NCBI GenBank assembly: GCA_050953365.1
Contig: JBMNMN010000023.1
Span: forward strand, 11,122-75,121
Length of the DNA: 64,000 bases
From: UBA1426 sp050953365
GTDB lineage: Bacteria; Bacillota; Clostridia; Peptostreptococcales; Anaerovoracaceae
Direction: 5' to 3'
Positions 16,968 through 25,393 of this stretch are shown here, piece by piece (position 1 is the first letter of the stretch; each line of letters begins with the position of its first letter). Made by a program: the position numbers and the translations under genes. A model generated the notes under the pieces. It was not told the DNA's origin, did not search any database, and saw only the letters and a program-made list of their open reading frames with translations.

Positions 16968-17423
16968 ATGCCCTTTGATGACAGAGAACTATTAGCGAGA
17001 CTGATTCAATGCGAGGCCGGAGGCGAAGGTGAGATTGGAATGAGGGCAGTTGCCACCGTGGTAATGAACCGGGCAACGATTACCTACGGGGAGTTCGGGA
17101 GAATAAGTCAAACCGGAGGCGGCACTAACATACAAAATATTATCATGCAACCGGGACAATTTACCTGCGCTATGACTGTGAAAAATGGCATCCCGAATCC
17201 TCAGAACATATACAACATGCGGCCAACGGATATCCACTACGAGATTGCTGACTGGGCAATAGCGGGAAACCGGCTGGCCGGAGTGGATCATTCCCTATAT
17301 TTTTACAATCCTTTTGCAGTAACCTGCGCTCCTTTTTTTCCTCAGCCAAATTACGGCGTTATCCATAATCGAATCGGTGACCATTGTTTTTACATCCCTA
17401 CCGTTTACTATGCAAATACTTAA
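16968..17423 (+). CDS. cwlJ: CwlJ/SleB-type spore cortex-lytic hydrolase
   Basis: 151 residues of the hydrolase_2 family. DRELLARLIQCEAGGEGEIG carries the catalytic Glu (near residue 17-20), and the C-terminal NRIGDHCFYIP matches the CwlJ ending. There is no signal peptide, as in CwlJ and unlike SleB. The ATG at 16968 follows CGGAGG; upstream in-frame codons give no family similarity. The following gene has a GerQ-like C-terminal domain, reproducing the Bacillus cwlJ-gerQ pair, in which GerQ is needed for CwlJ to be placed in the spore coat. It is likely made in the mother cell, though no convincing sigma-E promoter was found. Confidence 0.8.
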   Translation: MPFDDRELLARLIQCEAGGEGEIGMRAVATVVMNRATITYGEFGRISQTGGGTNIQNIIMQPGQFTCAMTVKNGIPNPQNIYNMRPTDIHYEIADWAIAGNRLAGVDHSLYFYNPFAVTCAPFFPQPNYGVIHNRIGDHCFYIPTVYYANT

Positions 17424-17440
17424 TGAAAGAAGGTATGATC

Positions 17441-18391
17441 ATGCACTACCCTTATAATCCGGGTATTTCCAAACCTCCGCTTGGATATGAAACTGCCAAT
17501 ACCAGCGCGAACATAGATGCGTCAAGACCCGCTCAGAATACCATACCGCCGACACCGGGTCCTCCGAGTCCTCCTTCTGTTTCCATGCCTCCTACACCTA
17601 CCATGCCCGGCGCTCCTGCTACACCTCCCGCTCCAACAGCACCTGGGGTTCCGGCTGCGCCTGCCGCTCCTACAACACCCGGAGTTCCGCCTGCGCCTGC
17701 CGCTCCTACAACACCCGGAGTTCCGCCTGCGCCTGCTGCTCCTACTGCGCCCGGCGCTCCTGCACCCTCTTTTCCGACTCCGCCGCAGCCTTCCCTTCCG
17801 GAAGCTTTCGGACCTTTACCGGGAACCTCTTTTCCTTTTGGAACTTCTCCCGGCGCCATAATGCCTCCGGACCAACCGATTTTCCCGTTGCCGACCACCC
17901 CCGCTCCCATACAGCCCATACCGATACAACCGCTCCCTACATCGCCTGCCCCCACCACAGACACAGGCTCTGAGGCAGGATCACCGCCTACAGCGACGCG
18001 GGCTCCACTTGTACAAACCGTTGAATTTGCAGGCCAAGAAACCCCCTTTACCGGTTCGCCGGTTCCTACTGTAGTACCTTCGCCCCCTCATTTCTCCGTC
18101 CCCAGCAATCCTTTGCTGCCGGAGCATTATAAAGAAATTCTCAGCTACGAAAGCCTGCAATATATGAATGGGTTCCTAAGAACCCAGATTGGCAAAGAGT
18201 GTTTGGTTACCATGGACTTCGGAGGTGGCGGCGCCAGCTTGTCCAGATTTGGCTATCTGGTTGGCGTAGGACTTAATTACCTGCTGCTTCAGGATTCGTG
18301 CAGCAATGAAATATTAGTCTGCGATTTTTATTCCGTACGGCTTGTTGAGTTATTGGGAAGAAGGTGTCCGGTTGATTTAAACATCCAATAG
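17441..18391 (+). CDS. Pro/Ala-rich spore coat protein with GerQ-like C-terminus
   Basis: 316 residues. The N-terminal ~220 are extremely rich in Pro, Ala and Thr and include tandem 12-residue units PGVPPAPAAPTT encoded by near-identical 36-bp DNA repeats (about 17640-17760). The C-terminal ~90 residues (from SYESLQYMNGFLRTQIGK to VCDFYSVRLVELLG) follow the pattern of the GerQ/YwdL coat domain. It lies 17 bases after a CwlJ-type hydrolase gene, which supports the GerQ reading. The Gln-rich, transglutaminase-linked N-terminus of Bacillus GerQ is here replaced by a Pro-rich one. The start may be 17435 or 17441, both after GAAAGAAGG. Confidence 0.6.
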   Translation: MHYPYNPGISKPPLGYETANTSANIDASRPAQNTIPPTPGPPSPPSVSMPPTPTMPGAPATPPAPTAPGVPAAPAAPTTPGVPPAPAAPTTPGVPPAPAAPTAPGAPAPSFPTPPQPSLPEAFGPLPGTSFPFGTSPGAIMPPDQPIFPLPTTPAPIQPIPIQPLPTSPAPTTDTGSEAGSPPTATRAPLVQTVEFAGQETPFTGSPVPTVVPSPPHFSVPSNPLLPEHYKEILSYESLQYMNGFLRTQIGKECLVTMDFGGGGASLSRFGYLVGVGLNYLLLQDSCSNEILVCDFYSVRLVELLGRRCPVDLNIQ

Positions 18392-18442
18392 TTCAAAAAC
18401 CGGCTGCATCATTTATCCGTCCAATAGCCGGCTGCATCATTT
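18383..18442 (+). repeat. direct repeat copying the 3' end of the GerQ-like gene
   Basis: The last codons and stop of the coat gene (ATCCAATAG, 18383-18391) recur as GTCCAATAG, and the following CCGGCTGCATCATTT occurs twice at about 28-bp spacing before the spoVAF stop. Confidence 0.6.
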
Positions 18443-18451
18443 GCCACCCAG

Positions 18452-19867
18452 TCATTTCCTTGTGCGGAACAAAAGCCGCATAAGCTTTTTCCGATTAAAA
18501 GGAATAAGCGGGTAAAGATAAGATGTTTTTGTCAGGGTTTTGGTCGTTGCTAATAATGCGATCTCAATGACCAATACCCCGATAAAACCCCACAGTCCAA
18601 GTAGAGCAACGCCGATGAGAAGCAGCACGCGCATGAACTTAAAGGCGTAAGACAGCTCCATGCTGGGTTGGGAAAAAGCCGCCAATGCCACCACGGCCAT
18701 GAGCAAGATGGTTTGCGGTATGAACCAGCCGGCGCTAATGGAAAGCTCTCCCAAGAGCAGCGCTCCGATTACCGAAAGGGACGTTCCTAATGAACTGGGT
18801 GTATTAAGCGAAGCCAGCTTCAGTCCGTCAACTGCGATCTCCAGGATAAGAAACTGCCAGAACAAAGGAATCGGATAGGACTCTTGGGGCATGAGAAAGC
18901 CCCAGCTTTGGGGAAACGCAAGGATCCCCCTGTCTGCCAGCAAATAGATGGGCGTGACGAAAATAGACATGAGCATGGTGATATTCCGCACCAATCTTAA
19001 GTAGGTGCCGGTGAAAACGGGAAAATAAAAGTCGTCGGCATCCTGCAGAAAATCAAAGAAACCGGTGGGGAGGATGATGGCGGTAGGGCTGTTATCAACC
19101 AGGATCACGAAGCTTCCTTCCGTAAGGTGCGCTGCCACTACGTCCGGGCGCTCCGTATAGCGCACTTTCGGAAGCGGATTCAGCCAGTGCCGTTTATCTA
19201 AAGCTTCAACCAGACTTTGATCTCCCACTGTCAGGGTGTCGATTTTGATGCCCTGTATTTTTCCGATGAGTTCCTTGACAACGGATTCATCCGCAAGGTC
19301 TTTGATATAACCTAAGCATACGTCCGTTCTTGAGGATTGACCCACACTCATCATATGAAAGATTAGCTTCGGGTCGCGAATCCGCCTGCGAATCAGCGCC
19401 GTGTTGGAAACCAGCGTTTCTACGAAACCGTCTCTTGCGCCACGCAACGTCCGCTCTTTGTCCGGCTCTTCGATACCCCTCGCCGGATAGCTGCGTAAAT
19501 CCATCACAATGATGCTATTGTAGCCTTCAACGACCAGGGCTGTCATTCCCGAAAGTATGTTTATTACAGCCATTCTGGCGGTGTACACTTCTGACAGCTC
19601 AACGGTGGGAATCTTCCTCCTAATAAAGTCGTTGGCTGTAGACATGTCCTTCATGTCGGAAGGAGAAATGTTTTGAAAGTCCGTAATCATGAGCTGGAGT
19701 TGGTAATCCTTCACAAAGCCTACCGCAAAATAAAGGTAGGCTTCCTTTCCACCTATGGTTAAATTCCGTTCCGTGATATCAAAACTCTCATTGATAGGAA
19801 GTAGTTGCCGAATTTCCTCGATAAACTTTAAATTCACCTTCTGGTCCGTTTTTTTTCCGCCGCCCAT
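18452..19867 (-). CDS. spoVAF: spore membrane protein SpoVAF (GerA family)
   Basis: 471 residues. A soluble N-terminal domain (about 1-250) is followed by five or so membrane helices with GerAA/SpoVAF signatures: VDNSPTAIILPTGFFDF, LASLNTPSSLGTSLSVIGAL, LLGELSISAGWF and FSQPSMELSYAFKFMR. These favour SpoVAF over nutrient-receptor A subunits. In Bacillus, SpoVAF works with FigP to amplify the ion release that signals germination. The ATG at 19867 is chosen because GGTGGAGG lies just upstream; the frame continues to 19939 but adds an unusual Cys-rich start. No spoVAA-E genes are nearby. Confidence 0.8.
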   Translation of the reverse strand: MGGGKKTDQKVNLKFIEEIRQLLPINESFDITERNLTIGGKEAYLYFAVGFVKDYQLQLMITDFQNISPSDMKDMSTANDFIRRKIPTVELSEVYTARMAVINILSGMTALVVEGYNSIIVMDLRSYPARGIEEPDKERTLRGARDGFVETLVSNTALIRRRIRDPKLIFHMMSVGQSSRTDVCLGYIKDLADESVVKELIGKIQGIKIDTLTVGDQSLVEALDKRHWLNPLPKVRYTERPDVVAAHLTEGSFVILVDNSPTAIILPTGFFDFLQDADDFYFPVFTGTYLRLVRNITMLMSIFVTPIYLLADRGILAFPQSWGFLMPQESYPIPLFWQFLILEIAVDGLKLASLNTPSSLGTSLSVIGALLLGELSISAGWFIPQTILLMAVVALAAFSQPSMELSYAFKFMRVLLLIGVALLGLWGFIGVLVIEIALLATTKTLTKTSYLYPLIPFNRKKLMRLLFRTRK

Positions 19868-19951
19868 GTGAACCTCCACCTGTCTGTATTGAAAGTGGCA
19901 AGTGCACGATTCGCTTACCATCATGGTTAGTTTTGCCAAAGTGCTCCGTCC

Positions 19952-20045
19952 CTATTCAAAGAACGGTAAGGCGTGTAATTTAAGAATGGCGCAGTGAAAG
20001 TATCGATGCCCGCAGCTATTCAAAGAACCGGTAAGGCGTGTAATT
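19952..20045. repeat. 29-30 bp direct repeat
   Basis: CTATTCAAAGAAC(C)GGTAAGG followed by CGTGTAATT occurs at 19952-19980 and 20016-20045, 64 bases apart, upstream of spoVAF. The rest of the 19868-20219 gap holds a terminator and no gene. Confidence 0.75.
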
Positions 20046-20131
20046 ATAGGGAGTTGTATTAAGTGTGTCATGCATTTTTGTAATTACTAGTACTTAGTTC
20101 CATTCGCCTTTTGCAGGTTGAATGGAAAAGA

Positions 20132-20175
20132 GAAAAAAGCAACCGATTTTCGTCTGATAATTAATTTCGGTTGCC
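20132..20175 (-). terminator. Rho-independent terminator after the small membrane protein gene
   Basis: Minus strand: GCAACCGA (20167-20174) pairs with TCGGTTGC (20139-20146), followed by TTTTTT. It sits 45 bases after the stop at 20220. Confidence 0.8.
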
Positions 20176-20219
20176 TTGAAGCCAAAAGGACGATTCTTAC
20201 TAATATAATATTTCTAAAA

Positions 20220-20432
20220 TTACTTTTTCTTCTTCGAGCCTGCTTTTCCCTGCGGCGCCTTTGCGCCTGCGCTCTCTCTTTTTGAAAAAAGCCTTCTCAT
20301 AGGAAAATAGAGCAGAATACTTCCGACTATTACTATCAACATGACCGTATTGTCGTCGGCAAGGCCCAAAAGCTTTGCCACCAACAAAACAACAATCATG
20401 TATATCCAAAAACTCAGTGCGGCTCCTACCAT
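20220..20432 (-). CDS. small two-helix membrane protein, unknown function
   Basis: 70 residues. Two hydrophobic helices (about 4-24 and 29-45) are followed by a strongly basic tail ending KAGSKKKK. A clear GGAGGGG site precedes the ATG and a terminator follows, so it is likely real and monocistronic. It is not recognised as a named family. Its position among spore and cell-wall genes does not establish a role. Confidence 0.7.
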   Translation of the reverse strand: MVGAALSFWIYMIVVLLVAKLLGLADDNTVMLIVIVGSILLYFPMRRLFSKRESAGAKAPQGKAGSKKKK

Positions 20433-20594
20433 GGTTATCCCCTCCGCTCCTTATCTTACATGAAACCGTCTCCCTTGAAAAGGGAAATTTCACATCGCGG
20501 CCAAACACAACTCCTCGAAATTCCGGAAAGGAACGCCGCTAAACCATATCGCATACAATAAACTGAATTATCATAGATTCGGAGGATACTTATT

Positions 20595-21176
20595 ATGAAT
20601 TATCAAATGGCTCAAATCACGCCCGGCAATCAGCCGTCTGTTTTTTTAAGTCCCTCGGTTCAGGAGTTCAATCCTTTTATTACAGGCGAGAGCGAAGAAT
20701 ACTGGATGAACCGAATTGTAGATGCCATGATCCCGTATCTGGAAGCCTCAGGCATCCGCTACGGCCGCAACAATCCCAACGAAACCCTGAGCCAGGCCAT
20801 CGCCGCTTCCAATGCGGGAGGCTATGACTTCCATCTGGCCATCCATTCCAATGCTTCGCCGGAAACCATGCCCGGCGCTTTCCGCGGACCCAATGTCTAC
20901 TACTATTCTTTCAGTGACGAGGGAAGACGGATGGCCGAAATCATTGCTGAGAATTTTGCCGCCATCTATCCGGATCCGGAGTTGGTAATCACCGTTCCCT
21001 CTACCACCCTGGCGGAACTCCGCCGAACGGTAGCTCCCTCCAATCTGGTTGAGGTTGCATATCACGATAACTGGGAGGATGCCAACTGGATCATCAACAA
21101 TATCGACCCCATCGCCCGGGCACTGGTGCAATCTCTGGCACAGTACTTCGGCGTTCCTTTTGTCGAACCGCAGTAA
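20595..21176 (+). CDS. amidase_3-type N-acetylmuramoyl-L-alanine amidase, first zinc ligand not evident
   Basis: 193 residues with the amidase_3 fold: HLAIHSNA gives the second zinc His, the second half has ELRRTVAPSNLVEVAYHDN with the catalytic Glu, and the length is that of a bare catalytic domain. At the N-terminus, where the usual GHGG motif supplies the first zinc His, the sequence is VFLSPSVQEFNPF, with no His. I recall the SPS-Q-E-N variant in other Clostridia, so this may be a subfamily with another ligand. There is no signal peptide, which suggests a role inside the mother cell or forespore. GGAGG precedes the ATG. Confidence 0.75.
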   Translation: MNYQMAQITPGNQPSVFLSPSVQEFNPFITGESEEYWMNRIVDAMIPYLEASGIRYGRNNPNETLSQAIAASNAGGYDFHLAIHSNASPETMPGAFRGPNVYYYSFSDEGRRMAEIIAENFAAIYPDPELVITVPSTTLAELRRTVAPSNLVEVAYHDNWEDANWIINNIDPIARALVQSLAQYFGVPFVEPQ

Positions 21177-21254
21177 ACAATACTTCGACATTTCTATTGT
21201 CGAACCATAGTAAACAATATTCCGGCGTTCCTCTTGTTGGGCCGCAGCAACTGG
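21144..21254 (+). repeat. 37-bp tandem repeat copying the amidase 3' end
   Basis: Three successive 37-bp units start at 21144, 21181 and 21218. The first is the coding end of the amidase gene with its TAA; the second and third are diverged copies in the untranslated region. Confidence 0.85.
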
Positions 21255-21266
21255 CGAAATCCGGGA

Positions 21267-23177
21267 TTACCAGCCGCCGCCTCCGCCGCCGCCCATTCCT
21301 CCTCCCGAAAAGCCTCCTCCTCCGGAGAACCCCCCGCTGCCGAAACCGCCTTTTCCGGAGCTGGGAGGCACGGAAATACTGTTGTTGAGAGCTTTCGAGT
21401 AACTTGTGAAGGAATGCATGAACAGAACGTGGTTGAATCCATATCCGGACTGGCCATGATACCAGTGTGGCGGAGGCAAAGTAAGTGACTCAAATTTCTT
21501 TGCCCAGACATTCGTAAGCCCGAACACATAAGCAAACGGCAGTGTATCGTAGAAGTATGACGGGTTCTCTTCAACCAACAATTTGATGCGATCCAATTCC
21601 GCCACCCGGATAAACTCCTTCAAACCCAGAATCTTTCCAAGCAAAGCTGCGCCGTATTTCGTTCGCTGCTTCATATACGTAGCGAAGATCCAACAGACGA
21701 GAGAAGCAATCACGGCAGCAACGGCATATATAGGCAACTCTACGATGAAAATACCGTATAGAACCTCGGCAGCCAGAAAGACAGTCAGAAGAATGACGGA
21801 GAAAAACCTTCCTCCGACCTTCTTTGCTGTGGAAAGGCCATGCCTGCGGTCATACTGATCCATGAGCCAAAGAAAACATACAAAAGTGCCGCAAACAGCC
21901 ACCAGAAGTATTAAACCGTATTCAACCGGTCGATACGCATAGCCTGTTCCAAGGAAATTGAAAGCAAGAAGCGGTACGACCATCAACATTCCTGTAAGAA
22001 AGCGGGAAGCAACTGAATTGCGGGTAAAAATCCGGCGCTGCTTCGTGCGGATGAAAGATTTACGCAGCTGGCTCTGCGCTTTTACCAGCTGCGGATAGAA
22101 TACGCCCGACAGGTCCTTAATAGAAACTTCATTTGCTTCCTTAAAGAGTCCTTCAAAGATGGTTCGCTCATAGTCTTTGGCGGAAGCAGGAAGCTCCCGG
22201 TTCTTTTGCAGAATGAAACTGTCCCCATCTTCTATGATATTGAGCAAGCCCCTGTTTGCGAATTCAATGACCAAGGCCACCATATCCTTGCTGTCCACAT
22301 ACCCGTCAATGATGTAACCAACCTCAGCAGAATTTGTACCTTCGGGAGGATAGAATTCCACCGTTCTCACAATCTTTGGATCCCGGCCGAAGAAAAGCCA
22401 AAGCAGTAAGCTGATTACGGGAGGCGCTATGATCAACGCCAGCATCCACCCCAGCATCCAGTCATTCGTCTTTTCTCCGCTGAAATAGCCCTCCGGAAGC
22501 AGGATCCGAAGCGTAACCCCTTCTCCTGCGGCAAGGGGCCGGGTAATTTCACCCCGGATCATCTGGGATGAAGTATTTCCGATGACGGCATTCTCTTCAA
22601 CGGACCACTCCACCAGCGTGGTATCTGTACTTCCATAGGCTCCGGAAATAAATTCTACACTTTCATTCGTCACCGGACCGGGCATGATAATCGTAAAACT
22701 GCCCGTATCGATGGAGGTGTTCCAGTCCGTCGGCAGCAGCCCCCAATAGAACTGGTCAAAATGCTCAACCCCATCTTCTCCGGCCGTAACAAAATAGGAG
22801 ATTTGGTAGGACATTGGCCCTCTTACATAGGTATCCGCTTCTCCGATCTTAAGTACAAGGCAATTGTCTTCATAATATTTTTCGTAATAATATCCGGGAA
22901 CCTCCACATCGGTTATATCCAGCTTGTAGTACTGCTTTACCGGTTTTCCGTTATCTTCATAATACATATAGCCCTTATATGGGATATACCGGTATATACC
23001 GTGGCCGTCCTCGATAAAATCCATGGAAATAGTCTCCGTGACCTTCCAGGAATTGTTTTCAAAGACTTCGATCGATACGTCAAAGCGTTCTGTCTCAAAA
23101 ACGGCAGCGCTGACGAAACAGGTGGAAAGCGCCAACATTACAAGGACCAGAGACGCCGTTGCATGGAATCGTTTCAT
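21267..23177 (-). CDS. DUF2207 domain membrane protein
   Basis: 636 residues. A signal peptide (about 1-24, ending FVSAA) is followed by an extracytoplasmic DUF2207 domain (about 25-240), a helix near 243-262, a cytoplasmic segment with PPEGTNSAEVGYIIDG, two or three more helices (about 405-500) and a C-terminal Gly-rich tail ending SGGGMGGGGGGGW. This is the typical architecture of YciQ-like proteins. The gene lies about 90 bases downstream of lemA, a common pairing; both are probably co-transcribed. Function is unknown beyond membrane association. AGGAGG precedes the ATG. Confidence 0.9.
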   Translation of the reverse strand: MKRFHATASLVLVMLALSTCFVSAAVFETERFDVSIEVFENNSWKVTETISMDFIEDGHGIYRYIPYKGYMYYEDNGKPVKQYYKLDITDVEVPGYYYEKYYEDNCLVLKIGEADTYVRGPMSYQISYFVTAGEDGVEHFDQFYWGLLPTDWNTSIDTGSFTIIMPGPVTNESVEFISGAYGSTDTTLVEWSVEENAVIGNTSSQMIRGEITRPLAAGEGVTLRILLPEGYFSGEKTNDWMLGWMLALIIAPPVISLLLWLFFGRDPKIVRTVEFYPPEGTNSAEVGYIIDGYVDSKDMVALVIEFANRGLLNIIEDGDSFILQKNRELPASAKDYERTIFEGLFKEANEVSIKDLSGVFYPQLVKAQSQLRKSFIRTKQRRIFTRNSVASRFLTGMLMVVPLLAFNFLGTGYAYRPVEYGLILLVAVCGTFVCFLWLMDQYDRRHGLSTAKKVGGRFFSVILLTVFLAAEVLYGIFIVELPIYAVAAVIASLVCWIFATYMKQRTKYGAALLGKILGLKEFIRVAELDRIKLLVEENPSYFYDTLPFAYVFGLTNVWAKKFESLTLPPPHWYHGQSGYGFNHVLFMHSFTSYSKALNNSISVPPSSGKGGFGSGGFSGGGGFSGGGMGGGGGGGW

Positions 23178-23266
23178 GTTTCCTCCTGCCTTTAATAGGC
23201 ATTCATATTCAGAGGTATTTTATAGATGTTGACTTGAGTCGCAATTAACCGGCTACAGTTTTTCGC

Positions 23267-23818
23267 CTAAAATTTTACTTCGACTCTCTGCCTCTCTTCT
23301 TCTCCCGCCACCTCGAAAAGAGGCTTCCTGGTAAACTTGAACAGACCGGCGATGATGTTGTAGGGGAAGACTTCCGTCCTGGTGTTGTACTCCCTGACCG
23401 TTGCGTTATAATACTTTCTGGAGTTTGCGATATCTTCTTCTACCTTTTGGAGCTGCGTCTGAAGGTCCATGAAATTGGCATTTGCTTTCAGATCCGGATA
23501 GCTCTCCGCCAAAGCGAACAGACTTCTCAACGCGCCCGTCAGCATATTTTCTCCTTGTATCCGCGCCTCCATGCTCCCTGCCGTAGCAGCCATGTTTCTG
23601 GCCTGAACGACCTTTTCAAGAGTAGACGCCTCATGGGCTGCATAACCTTTTACCGTCTCCACCAGATTCGGGATCAGATCGTACCTCTTTTTAAGATACA
23701 CATCCATGGTCGAAAAGGCTTCTTCTACCAGATTTCTGAGCTTTACGAGCCCATTGTAAGCTCCGATGATAAAGAGACCGATACCCACGACAACTACAGC
23801 GATAATAATCATTTCCAT
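23267..23818 (-). CDS. lemA: LemA family protein
   Basis: 183 residues. One N-terminal membrane helix (about 3-22) is followed by a helical coiled-coil domain with the family motifs NLVEEAFSTMDVYLKKRYDLIPNL, YNATVREYNT and FPYNIIAGLF. The N-terminus is expected outside and the helical body inside the cell. It is paired with the DUF2207 gene downstream. GGGAGG precedes the ATG. Confidence 0.93.
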   Translation of the reverse strand: MEMIIIAVVVVGIGLFIIGAYNGLVKLRNLVEEAFSTMDVYLKKRYDLIPNLVETVKGYAAHEASTLEKVVQARNMAATAGSMEARIQGENMLTGALRSLFALAESYPDLKANANFMDLQTQLQKVEEDIANSRKYYNATVREYNTRTEVFPYNIIAGLFKFTRKPLFEVAGEEERQRVEVKF

Positions 23819-23869
23819 AATTTAATCCTCCCGTTTCGGCAACATATCTGCCCCTTATTTTCCAACCGC

Positions 23870-23960
23870 ATTAACTATCGCACATGCTTCATCATTAACT
23901 ATCGCTCATGCTTCGTCATTAACTATCGCACATGCTTCGTCTACATTAACTGCCGCTTAC
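23870..23960. repeat. 24-bp tandem repeat upstream of lemA
   Basis: Three units of ATTAACTATCGCACATGCTT plus four bases at 23870, 23894 and 23918, plus a partial fourth. The array lies 50 bases upstream of the lemA start, in its leader or promoter region. Confidence 0.85.
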
Positions 23961-24016
23961 ATAATCCACCCGTTCCATGAAATTCCTCCCCTTCCCGTCT
24001 CCCGGGCCGGCGAGCT

Positions 24017-24121
24017 CTTCAGCAACTTGATCTCCCACTTCAGCTACTTGGTCTTCCGCTTCAGCTACTTGGTCTTCTGCTTCAGCTACTTGGTCTTCTG
24101 CTTCAGCTACTTGATCTCCCA
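24017..24121 (-). repeat. 21-bp tandem repeat x5 derived from the ung 3' end
   Basis: Five exact 21-bp units cover 24017-24121. The first on the minus strand includes the last codons and TAG stop of ung; each further unit repeats this stop-containing segment (GAYCAAGTAGCTGAAG in the first four, AAGTTGCTGAAG in the last). Confidence 0.9.
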
Positions 24122-24772
24122 ATTGATGGGTTCACCGTACCGGCTGAGAAAATCGTTGGCCTTTGAAAAGTGACGGCATCCGAAGAAACCGTTGTAAGCG
24201 GATAGCGGGCTGGGATGCGCCGCTGTCAGCACTAAGTGATTTTTATTGGTTATAAAGGGAACTTTCGCCTTCGCGTTTGCTCCCCACAATAAGAATACCA
24301 TCGGTTCCGCCCTATTATTCAATATTTCTATAACCCGGTCGGTAAAAATTTCCCAACCTTTTCCTTTATGGGAATTGGCTTCCCCTTGCCGCACTGTAAG
24401 AACCGTATTTAGCAACATAACGCCCCGATCTGCCCAATCCGTCAGACACCCGTGGGGAGGGGGCACAATTCCTAAGTCAGCGTTAAGCTCTTTAAATATG
24501 TTTTCCAGAGACGGCGGCTTCGGGACTCCCTTCATCACGGAAAAACACAGTCCATGGGCCTGGCCCGGCCCGTGGTAAGGATCCTGTCCTAAAATCACTG
24601 CCTTAACTTTGCTATATGGCGTATATTTCAAGGCGTTGAAAATATCATACATGGAGGGATAGATCACCCGGGACTTGTATTCGGAAATAAGAAAACGCCG
24701 CAGATTCCTGTAATACTCCTTGTCAAACTCGCCCGCAAGCAGTTCGTCCCAATCGTTTCCTATATGTACCAT
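24107..24772 (-). CDS. ung: uracil-DNA glycosylase
   Basis: 221 residues, family 1 UDG, which removes uracil from DNA in base excision repair. Motif A GQDPYHGPGQAHG carries the catalytic Asp and motif B HPSPLSAYNGFFGCRHF the catalytic His; both are intact. The length is typical. The 3' end is the first unit of a 21-bp tandem array, so the protein ends INWEIK inside repeated DNA. The next gene downstream in transcription is lemA. Confidence 0.96.
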   Translation of the reverse strand: MVHIGNDWDELLAGEFDKEYYRNLRRFLISEYKSRVIYPSMYDIFNALKYTPYSKVKAVILGQDPYHGPGQAHGLCFSVMKGVPKPPSLENIFKELNADLGIVPPPHGCLTDWADRGVMLLNTVLTVRQGEANSHKGKGWEIFTDRVIEILNNRAEPMVFLLWGANAKAKVPFITNKNHLVLTAAHPSPLSAYNGFFGCRHFSKANDFLSRYGEPINWEIK

Positions 24773-24805
24773 TTGCCCTGCTATCCTTCCCTTCTAATAA
24801 TCTAA

Positions 24806-24877
24806 TAATGACTTTCCCTCTTCTGATGACTTTCCCTCTTCTGATGACTTTCCCTCTTCTGATGACTTTTCCTCTTC
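24806..24877. repeat. 18-bp tandem repeat x4 upstream of ung
   Basis: Four units of T(G/A)ATGACTTTCCCTCTTC start at 24806, 24824, 24842 and 24860. They lie immediately upstream of the ung start. Confidence 0.9.
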
Positions 24878-24974
24878 AAAGGGTTTCTTCTTTTAAAGAC
24901 ACCTTGGAGACGTTTTGAGGGCACCCTTTTGCCATCAAAACACTATTACCATCGATTATCATGCCGCAACAAAA

Positions 24975-25228
24975 ATCAACTAAAACAACCAAATATCGCA
25001 ACTTTAGTTGATTTTTCAATACCATTTACCGAATTCGGGCCGCTTTTTCTAATAAAATCAACTAAAAATTTAAATTTCCTATATATTAGTTGACTTTTTT
25101 GCAGAAAAATCAACTATTTTTCTTAGATTTCTTTATTTTAGTTGATTAGACCCGGTTTTCAAGCCATAAATTTACATTATTTGGAACTAAATCAACTAAA
25201 AATTCTTTTTTCTTCTTAATTAGTTGAT
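24975..25228. repeat. array of four 37-38 bp hairpins with ATCAACTAA/TTAGTTGAT arms
   Basis: Four inverted repeats lie at 24975-25012, 25058-25094, 25109-25146 and 25191-25228. Each is bounded by ATCAACTA(AA) on the left and (TT)TAGTTGAT on the right, with unrelated AT-rich loops. The spans are 38, 37, 38 and 38 bases. No gene is seen in this gap (24773-25393). Confidence 0.88.
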
Positions 25229-25257
25229 TTTTATTACCTGCCCTGTCAATAGTTAAC

Positions 25258-25390
25258 CTAATTGATTTCTCTCGGCAATTCCCTCTCAATACACAGTAAA
25301 CTAATTGATCTGTCCCGGGAAGTTCCCTCTCAATACACAGTAAACTAATTGATCTGTCCCGGGAAGTTCCCCCTCAATATACAGTGTACT
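25258..25390. repeat. 44-bp tandem repeat x3 next to the mutY stop
   Basis: Three units begin with CTAATTGAT at 25258, 25301 and 25345; copies two and three are nearly identical. The array begins a few bases after the mutY stop codon (minus strand). Confidence 0.9.
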
Positions 25391-25393
25391 ACC

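Noticed and set aside
17533..17964. Antisense 143-residue Gly-rich frame
   Set aside because: It is the mirror image of the Pro/Ala-rich repeat codons of the coat protein and has no ribosome site.
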